Shown here: positions 12,423 through 17,414 of the stretch, piece after piece
How the letters are laid out: each line of letters opens with the position of its first letter
Numbering within the stretch: the stretch's first letter is position 1
Source of the DNA: JAPUDS01 sp039812985
Lineage (GTDB): Bacteria; Patescibacteriota; Saccharimonadia; Saccharimonadales; Saccharimonadaceae
Direction of reading: 5' to 3'
Assembly: GCA_039812985.1 (NCBI GenBank)
Contig: JBDHUL010000017.1
Location: 1 to 17,414, forward strand
DNA length: 17,414 bases
Made by a program: the position numbers and the translations under genes
Notes under the pieces: generated by a model
Seen by the model: only the letters and a program-made list of their open reading frames with translations
Databases searched by the model: none
Told to the model about the DNA's origin: nothing

Positions 12423-12443
12423 AATTACTCGGTCATTTATGGG
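12416..12443. repeat. 8-bp inverted repeat at propeller stop / pheT promoter
   Basis: CCCATAAA (12416-12423) and TTTATGGG (12436-12443) are a perfect inverted repeat with a 12-nt loop. It spans the propeller gene's TAA stop and ends 1 bp before the pheT -10 box. There is no T-run after it, so it is more like an operator or mRNA-end hairpin than a terminator. Confidence 0.5.
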
Positions 12444-12444
12444 A

Positions 12445-12461
12445 TATAATAGGTACTATCT
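12445..12461 (+). promoter_or_regulatory. pheT -10 box
   Basis: Perfect TATAAT (12445-12450), 11 nt, ATG at 12462. The predicted leader is about 4 nt. No clear -35 box, and no Shine-Dalgarno. Confidence 0.55.
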
Positions 12462-15002
12462 ATGAAAGTTAGCCTCGCAACTGTTACCGAGCTTACCGGG
12501 CTTACGTTACCACCAGTCGATGAGCTAGCTGAGCGCATCAATACGCAGCTCGGTGGTATTGAGGAAATTATTGATCTAGGAGCGCGGTTTGCGGGCGTCG
12601 TGATTGTGAAAGTGGTGTCAGCCGAAAAGCATGCTGGGGCCGATAAGCTTTCGGTGTGTCGGGTCGATGACGGTGGGATAACGAGTGGCGTTGAGCGTGA
12701 TGCCGATGGGTACGTACAGGTGGTTTGCGGTGCGCCAAATGTACATGCTGGCATGTTTGCAGTGTGGCTACCGCCTGGTTCGACCGTTCCAGCGACATAC
12801 GAAACGGCTGATCCGTTTGTCCTTGGCACTCGCGAACTTCGCGGCGTGATGAGTAATGGTATGCTGGCTGCGGCGGATGAACTTGGCATTGGAACCGATC
12901 ATGCGGGGATTATTGAACTAACCCCTCAAGATCTGCCGATGAACCAGGATAATTCGAGGCTGAAAGCCGGAGCGAACTTTGCTGAGCTATTTAAACTGAA
13001 TGACACAATTATTGACATCGAGAACAAAATGTTCACGCACCGACCAGACTGTTTTGGGCAGCTGGGGGTGGCACGTGAGATATCGGCAATTGTGAGGGGA
13101 CTACCTGATGATACAGTCGATGTCGCCGACACGCGCTTTGTGAACCCTGATTGGTATTGGGATATGCCACAGTTCCTGGACGCAGATAGCCTCAAGCTAA
13201 CCGTTCGCAACGATGCTGTTGAAAAAGTACCACGATTCATGGCGGTTGCGCTCGACCATATCACGATCGCGCCAAGCCCGCTGTGGCTACAGGTCGAGTT
13301 GGTCAGGATGGGCGGCAAGGCGATTAATAACGTAGTCGATATCACTAACTACGTTATGCTGTTGACGGGTCAACCGCTCCATGCCTATGACTACGATAAA
13401 CTGGCGGAGCATACGCTTGGTGTCCGCATGGGGAGAGACGGTGAATCGCTCCCGCTGCTCAATGGTAAGACATACGATGTCTCATCAGACGATATCGTGA
13501 TTGTTGATGGCGACAAGCCGATTGGGATGGGCGGCATCATGGGCGGCAGTAATAGTGAAGTCAGCGCAGTAACAACGCGTATTGTGCTTGAGTGCGCGAC
13601 ATTTGATATGTATGCAATTCGCAAGACGAGTATGCGTCACGGGCTCTTTACTGATGCGGTGACGCGGTTTAACAAAGGTCAGAGTCCATTGCAGAACAAC
13701 CGAGTGCTGGCGCATGCGATGCAGCAGCTTACGGAGGTTACTGGCGCGACGCAGGCAAGCGCTGTGTATGATCTGCCTGATGCCTCAGGCAAGTCCGACA
13801 AAGTGTCGTTGAGTGGTGAGATCCGTATTTCGGCGGCATTCATAAATGATCGGCTCGGCAGTGACCTAACGACGACACAAATCGGTAATTTGCTCCGTCA
13901 GACGAACTTCGCGTCGTATCCCGCAGAGGATGATGACGCAACCTTACTTGTGACGGCGCCATTTTGGAGAACAGATATTGAGCTTCCTGAAGACATTGTC
14001 GAAGAAGTTGGACGACTGTATGGGTTTGATGCATTGCCACTCGAATTACCCCGCCGCAGTATTGCCCCTGCTCCCTTGAATCAGCTGATTGAGCTAAAGA
14101 CGAGGCTTCGGCGTACGCTTGCGCGAGCCGGAGCGAACGAAGTGCTGACGTATAGTTTTGTGCACGATCGTCTGCTGAAAAATGCAGGTCAGACTCCTGA
14201 CGAAGCCTACGCCCTTGGTAATGCTCTTAGCCCCGATTTGCAACGGTATCGTCTTAGTCTTATACCGAGCCTTCTCGACAAAGTGCATATGAATATCAAA
14301 GCGGGATATGACAACTTTGCCTTGTTTGAGTTAGGCAAGACGCACCGGGTGGGCGATGTTGACGGAGACGGTTTGCCACTCGAGCGCGACCAGCTGTCTT
14401 TTGTGTGGGCGGCAAAAAAGACCGAAAGCACACCGTACTATACGGCTAAACGCTATCTTGAGTTGCTACTACCAGATGCTCGCTACCAACCGCTTGACAC
14501 GTTTATCGCCGAGGGCTATGATGCACAGCTTGTTGCTCCGTTTGAACCCAAGCGGTCAGCGGTCGTAATGAATGGCGATACGTTTGTTGGGGTGGTTGGT
14601 GAGTTTGCTTCTTCGACCGTTCGAGCGTTTAAGCTACCGCCCGCAGCCGGCTTTGAGGTGTTTATACCGCCGCTTTTGGCAGTGCAGCCACGGCCGTACG
14701 TTCCGCTCAGTCGATTTCCGTCAGTGTCCAAGGATATTTCACTGAAGGTGCCGTCATCGACGCCATATCAGGATGTCCTCGCGTGTGCGCTCGGTGCCGC
14801 AAAAGATATACCACAGGAACAAACAGCGTACTTTACCCCGCTGAGCATCTACCAACCGTTAGAAAGTAATAGCCATAAAACCATTACGCTTCGTCTTGAA
14901 CTCACGAACTATCAACGGACTTTGACTGATGACGATGCGGCGAAGATACTTGATAACGTCTCGATGGCAGCTGCCCGTTCGCTACAGGCCGAACGAATCT
15001 AG
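12462..15002 (+). CDS. pheT: Phenylalanyl-tRNA synthetase beta subunit
   Basis: Editing and tRNA-binding subunit partnering PheS. 846 aa, somewhat longer than E. coli PheT (795). Domain order is complete: N-terminal segment; EMAP/OB tRNA-binding domain (~39-150, with VVCGAPNV at 87-94 and LRGVMSNGML at 126-135); THRPDCFGQLG (192-202); B3/B4 editing domain (~210-400, GGKAINNVVDITNYV at 284-298 and MGGIMGG at 356-362); B5 domain (~452-526, ending FWRTDIELPEDIVEEVGRLYGFD in two adjoining parts); class-II-like core (~530-740); and a C-terminal FDX-ACB anticodon-binding domain from RFPSVSKDIS (751-760) to the end. No frameshift or missing domain. It is separated from pheS by the propeller gene but has its own promoter. 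Confidence 0.97.
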   Translation: MKVSLATVTELTGLTLPPVDELAERINTQLGGIEEIIDLGARFAGVVIVKVVSAEKHAGADKLSVCRVDDGGITSGVERDADGYVQVVCGAPNVHAGMFAVWLPPGSTVPATYETADPFVLGTRELRGVMSNGMLAAADELGIGTDHAGIIELTPQDLPMNQDNSRLKAGANFAELFKLNDTIIDIENKMFTHRPDCFGQLGVAREISAIVRGLPDDTVDVADTRFVNPDWYWDMPQFLDADSLKLTVRNDAVEKVPRFMAVALDHITIAPSPLWLQVELVRMGGKAINNVVDITNYVMLLTGQPLHAYDYDKLAEHTLGVRMGRDGESLPLLNGKTYDVSSDDIVIVDGDKPIGMGGIMGGSNSEVSAVTTRIVLECATFDMYAIRKTSMRHGLFTDAVTRFNKGQSPLQNNRVLAHAMQQLTEVTGATQASAVYDLPDASGKSDKVSLSGEIRISAAFINDRLGSDLTTTQIGNLLRQTNFASYPAEDDDATLLVTAPFWRTDIELPEDIVEEVGRLYGFDALPLELPRRSIAPAPLNQLIELKTRLRRTLARAGANEVLTYSFVHDRLLKNAGQTPDEAYALGNALSPDLQRYRLSLIPSLLDKVHMNIKAGYDNFALFELGKTHRVGDVDGDGLPLERDQLSFVWAAKKTESTPYYTAKRYLELLLPDARYQPLDTFIAEGYDAQLVAPFEPKRSAVVMNGDTFVGVVGEFASSTVRAFKLPPAAGFEVFIPPLLAVQPRPYVPLSRFPSVSKDISLKVPSSTPYQDVLACALGAAKDIPQEQTAYFTPLSIYQPLESNSHKTITLRLELTNYQRTLTDDDAAKILDNVSMAAARSLQAERI

Positions 15003-15017
15003 CTGATGTGAAAAGGA

Positions 15018-15052
15018 TTGCTACTTTTGCTATTTGGGCGTAGTATGCGCGT
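15018..15052 (+). promoter_or_regulatory. Promoter of the exported hydrolase, leaderless start
   Basis: TTGCTA (15018-15023), exactly 17 bp, TAGTAT (15041-15046), 6 nt, ATG at 15053. No Shine-Dalgarno. Confidence 0.55.
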
Positions 15053-16138
15053 ATGGGCTTGCCCGAAAAGTATGCATCATGCGCGCCGATTAAGCCGGGG
15101 ATTAATCGGTACTTGACTCCTTGGGAAAGAGTTGGGCGATACGCTCGAAAGGGGACGGCGGCCGCTCTCGCGTCAACCTGTCTGGCGGGCGGTGCCGGGA
15201 TTGCTTTCGAGCAGCTTCAAGGTGAACAGCATGAGGGCGTTGAGTTCTATGGGTCCAAAGAACAGTGTCGCAACCGGTTGTTTTATGTGGTATACCTCAG
15301 TGGCACAGGCTTGCAGACAGCATTTTATGAAGCGAGGAAAAATGACGAGGAGGTTAAAAAATACGACGCCTGTTCGCTTTTTGTCACCTATGGCACGCGC
15401 TACAGCCCGGACAGCATTGCCGATAGGCTCGTTGAGAACCTAGAAAGTATGGTTGATGATGACCGTGAGGCGAAGGTGCTATTTATTGGTAATAGTTTTG
15501 GCGGTATAGCAGCCGAGCATCTCGCGAGTAGTTTCCGAACTCGGCTCAGTCGTGTTCGAATAAGTGGTATTGTGTTTGATTCGACCCCTGGCAGCGCAGC
15601 ATGTGTGAAAGAACCAGCCAGAGCGCTCGTGGATGCGGCAACACCACGTTTTTCTTTAGGGAAAGCGGCTGTGTATCTCAACAATCAAGCGGGTCTATGG
15701 CAGCGCGGGCAGGTGTTTAATCTTCAACAGCAGCAATACGCTCTGGAAAACGCAGCGGCAACCGATAGCCGTCTTGTGGCCCAGCAAACCAGTATCATTC
15801 GCCAGGGATTTCCCGACCCATTGCCCGAAGCATCTGCCGTCACGCCGCCACGTGTTTGGTACCGCTATGTTGCCGGCGACAGGGTACAGGATCCGATATG
15901 TTCGATGCGCGTGATTGGACAAAAGTACGCCAAGGTAGGTGTGACGCTTGTTCCGCTCGCCGTTGCACCGTCGCACGAAACGGGTGACCCGCAACACGCT
16001 GGTGCGTGGTATGACAGTGAACAGCGGTACCTTCCGTCAACGACTCAGGTGCTGAGTGCAATAGCCATACAGCTTCATGGCCCAAAAAACCTGGGCGGAG
16101 AGGGAAGGGTCATAAAAGAGCCAACAAAAAAACCGTGA
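15053..16138 (+). CDS. Membrane-anchored or exported alpha/beta hydrolase, unknown substrate
   Basis: 361 aa. A basic region (R27, R30, R32, K33) precedes a weakly hydrophobic Ala/Gly/Leu stretch (~35-52), consistent with a signal anchor; CLAGG is not a proper lipobox. The rest fits an alpha/beta hydrolase: strand FYVVYLSGTG (77-86), then VLFIG-N147-S148-F-G-G, the nucleophile elbow (GxSxG), followed by a helix. Candidate acid D276 or D280 and His H308 or H315 lie in the expected order near the C-terminus. Four to five cysteines (C72, C107, C184, C283) suggest disulfides outside the cell. The substrate is unknown; lipase/esterase, peptidase or lysin activity are all possible. It ends with TGA. 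The C-terminal tail is Lys/Gly-rich. Confidence 0.72.
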   Translation: MGLPEKYASCAPIKPGINRYLTPWERVGRYARKGTAAALASTCLAGGAGIAFEQLQGEQHEGVEFYGSKEQCRNRLFYVVYLSGTGLQTAFYEARKNDEEVKKYDACSLFVTYGTRYSPDSIADRLVENLESMVDDDREAKVLFIGNSFGGIAAEHLASSFRTRLSRVRISGIVFDSTPGSAACVKEPARALVDAATPRFSLGKAAVYLNNQAGLWQRGQVFNLQQQQYALENAAATDSRLVAQQTSIIRQGFPDPLPEASAVTPPRVWYRYVAGDRVQDPICSMRVIGQKYAKVGVTLVPLAVAPSHETGDPQHAGAWYDSEQRYLPSTTQVLSAIAIQLHGPKNLGGEGRVIKEPTKKP

Positions 16139-16147
16139 GGCGTGAGC

Positions 16148-16199
16148 TATACTATACAGTACACATGGCACATTTTTAACTATGCAAGGAGGGTACAGT
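16148..16199 (+). promoter_or_regulatory. Promoter and ribosome site of the flavoprotein gene
   Basis: TATACT (16148-16153) followed by a ~40-nt leader with AGGAGGG (16187-16193) 6-7 nt before ATG at 16200. The ribosome site decides this start over the ATG at 16182, which lies upstream of it. Confidence 0.6.
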
Positions 16200-16748
16200 A
16201 TGAGTCATATACTTGTCGTCACCGGGAGCGTACGGCCAAACAGCGTGAACGAAAAAATAGTTGCGTATGTTGTCAACGCGCTGAAGGAGCAAGATGTCCA
16301 GACAACAATAGCTGATCTCAAAGAACTTGATTTGCCGTTTTTTAACGACCAAAACCCGCCATCGTCGCCTGACTTTGCTCCGACCAATGCTGCCGTGAAA
16401 CGATGGACCGATATGGTTGGTTCGGCGAGCGGCGTGGTGCTCGTCACTCCCGAGTATAACCACACTATGAGTCCAGTGCAGCTCAATGCTGTTGACTGGG
16501 TGTACAAAGAATGGCACGGTAAGCCAGTGGCGCTTGTTGGCTATGGCTGGCGCAGCGGGGCCGGACAGGCCCAGGCTACTGCCCGTGAGGCCCTGGCGGT
16601 CAATCTCAAAGCCGAGGTGCTTGACACGCAAACGAATCTATTTTTCATGAAAGACCTTCAGCCCGATGGTACTATTGCCGATGAAGCAGCGGTTGCTCAA
16701 AAGATTGGAGCCACACTTGACGAGTTGTTAACGGCTGTCGGGAAATAA
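16200..16748 (+). CDS. NAD(P)H-dependent FMN reductase-like flavoprotein
   Basis: 182 aa, cytosolic, flavodoxin-like fold. The phosphate-binding loop G9-S10-V-R12-P-N-S15 follows the first strand ILVVT. P84-E85-Y86-N87-H88 and the following MSPVQLNAVDW (90-100) are the flavin-edge motif of the NADPH-dependent FMN/azoreductase (YieF/ChrR-like) family. GYGWRSGAGQAQ (114-125) is the second flavin-contacting loop. The members reduce quinones, azo dyes, chromate or free FMN and often counter oxidative stress; the substrate here is not known. The last 21 bases overlap the 3' end of the convergent hydrolase gene. Confidence 0.9.
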   Translation: MSHILVVTGSVRPNSVNEKIVAYVVNALKEQDVQTTIADLKELDLPFFNDQNPPSSPDFAPTNAAVKRWTDMVGSASGVVLVTPEYNHTMSPVQLNAVDWVYKEWHGKPVALVGYGWRSGAGQAQATAREALAVNLKAEVLDTQTNLFFMKDLQPDGTIADEAAVAQKIGATLDELLTAVGK

Positions 16749-17414
16749 TTGAGCATGTTCGATTAACTGCCGCACCCACTCCGGCGTCTGTTTGGCCGTA
16801 TGATGTCCGGTCGGGACGGTGTGTAAGTGTACGTTACCGGGGAGGACGGAATCGTCCAAGTTATTTCGGTATACAGCACGGTCACAGGAACCTACGACGA
16901 GATGAGTCGGGATTAACGATGCTTTCAGAAGCTCCAGGCTATTGGCGGTTTCAACGGCGTGTAACGATCCTTGGCGTGACGAGTGGGTGTGCCGCCGAGC
17001 GGCACCAAATGACGGGAGCATGGGTTTAAATAGTGTCCACAGCGGACGACTGGCTTGTTTGTAGAGCATGACGCGGTAGAACCGACCGGTTGCTTCAATC
17101 TGGCGCCTGGCTTCGACGGCATTTTTAAAGAATGGCATATTGAGTAATATCAGTGAATGCGGCTGTATGGGGTAAAGGAGGCTCATCTGGAGAGCAACCA
17201 ATGCGCCCATGGAATGCCCGACCAGTGTGAAGGATTGCCCGATTAACCGTTGATCGGCGAGGGTCTGGTAGAGGGCCTTAGCTTGTCGCTGTAGGCTGTA
17301 GGAAGCTGTGGTTTTTGGTTTTGGCGACTGGCCGAACCCTAAGAGGTCAACAGAAATAACACTATGATCGTTTTCCAAAAAAGGAGTAAGATTTTTCCAG
17401 TAGGTATGGTCGGC
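16728..17414 (-). CDS. Alpha/beta hydrolase (partial, cut by right edge)
   Basis: Reading frame open to the window edge; 228 aa are visible and the N-terminus is missing. Before the first possible internal start the frame gives ADHTYWKNLTPF, which fits the conserved Trp region of alpha/beta hydrolases, so the gene continues to the right. Next come VISVDLLGFGQS (the strand and oxyanion-region DxxGFGxS), the nucleophile elbow LVGHSMGALV, a lid region of ~60 residues, and then the acid in VVGSCDRAVY and the His in VPTGHHTAKQTPEWV. All three catalytic positions are therefore present. It is cytosolic as far as can be seen. Substrate unknown; such enzymes include esterases, lactonases and C-C hydrolases. 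Overlaps the flavoprotein gene tail-to-tail by 21 bp. Confidence 0.88.
   Translation of the reverse strand, partial: ADHTYWKNLTPFLENDHSVISVDLLGFGQSPKPKTTASYSLQRQAKALYQTLADQRLIGQSFTLVGHSMGALVALQMSLLYPIQPHSLILLNMPFFKNAVEARRQIEATGRFYRVMLYKQASRPLWTLFKPMLPSFGAARRHTHSSRQGSLHAVETANSLELLKASLIPTHLVVGSCDRAVYRNNLDDSVLPGNVHLHTVPTGHHTAKQTPEWVRQLIEHAQLFPDSR

Noticed and set aside
15011..15028. Terminator after pheT
   Set aside because: Only a 5-bp AAAAG/CTTTT pairing with no GC core.
1..17414. Alternative genetic code (UGA as Gly, known in some CPR)
   Set aside because: TGA ends the 15053 hydrolase gene and no conserved protein is interrupted by in-frame TGA.

Overview
The window looks like a chromosomal segment of a small-genome bacterium of the Candidate Phyla Radiation (Patescibacteria), most probably Saccharibacteria (TM7). 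This placement is inferred, not proved: it rests on compact gene packing, many genes with a -10 box sitting directly on the start codon (leaderless mRNAs), and the overall look of the housekeeping proteins. TGA is used as a stop and does not interrupt conserved domains, so the genetic code looks standard.

Layout. Bases 1-1455 are an accessory-looking tRNA locus. An intact tRNA-Gln(CUG) gene (minus strand, 1071-1144) is followed on its 3' side by an AT-rich nucleotidyltransferase gene. Beyond that gene, at 112-133, lies a second copy of the tRNA 3' end, which is the geometry left by an integrated element. On the 5' side of the tRNA is a partial tRNA-Gln copy (1278-1327) fused to a ~100-bp palindrome-rich element (1176-1277). 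Bases 1456-4763 hold a small membrane protein, a structured intergenic region, enolase, a PH/GRAM-like membrane protein and a short dPGM-type phosphoglycerate mutase, so two adjacent steps of lower glycolysis lie close together. Bases 4764-8529 carry a DUF937 protein, a Mn-type superoxide dismutase overlapping a BcrC-like PAP2 phosphatase, a membrane protein, RmuC and a tiny His-rich membrane protein. Bases 8616-15002 hold an unusual aquaporin-family channel and the pheS/pheT pair, with a membrane-anchored Asp-box beta-propeller (sialidase-fold) gene between the two synthetase genes. Bases 15053-17414 hold an anchored or exported alpha/beta hydrolase, an NAD(P)H:FMN reductase-like flavoprotein and a second alpha/beta hydrolase cut by the right edge.

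Themes. Genes fall into two start classes. One class has TATACT-like boxes 6-8 nt before ATG and no Shine-Dalgarno (nucleotidyltransferase, 4-TM protein, eno, gpmA, pheS, the 15053 hydrolase; rmuC is borderline). The other has leaders with strong GGAGG-type sites (DUF937, sod, the His-rich protein, aquaporin, propeller protein, FMN reductase). Several products act at the envelope. The least explained material is the tRNA-Gln locus, the hairpin region at 2073-2146, the aquaporin with a lysine/alanine/serine tail and a changed second pore motif, and the surface propeller between pheS and pheT.
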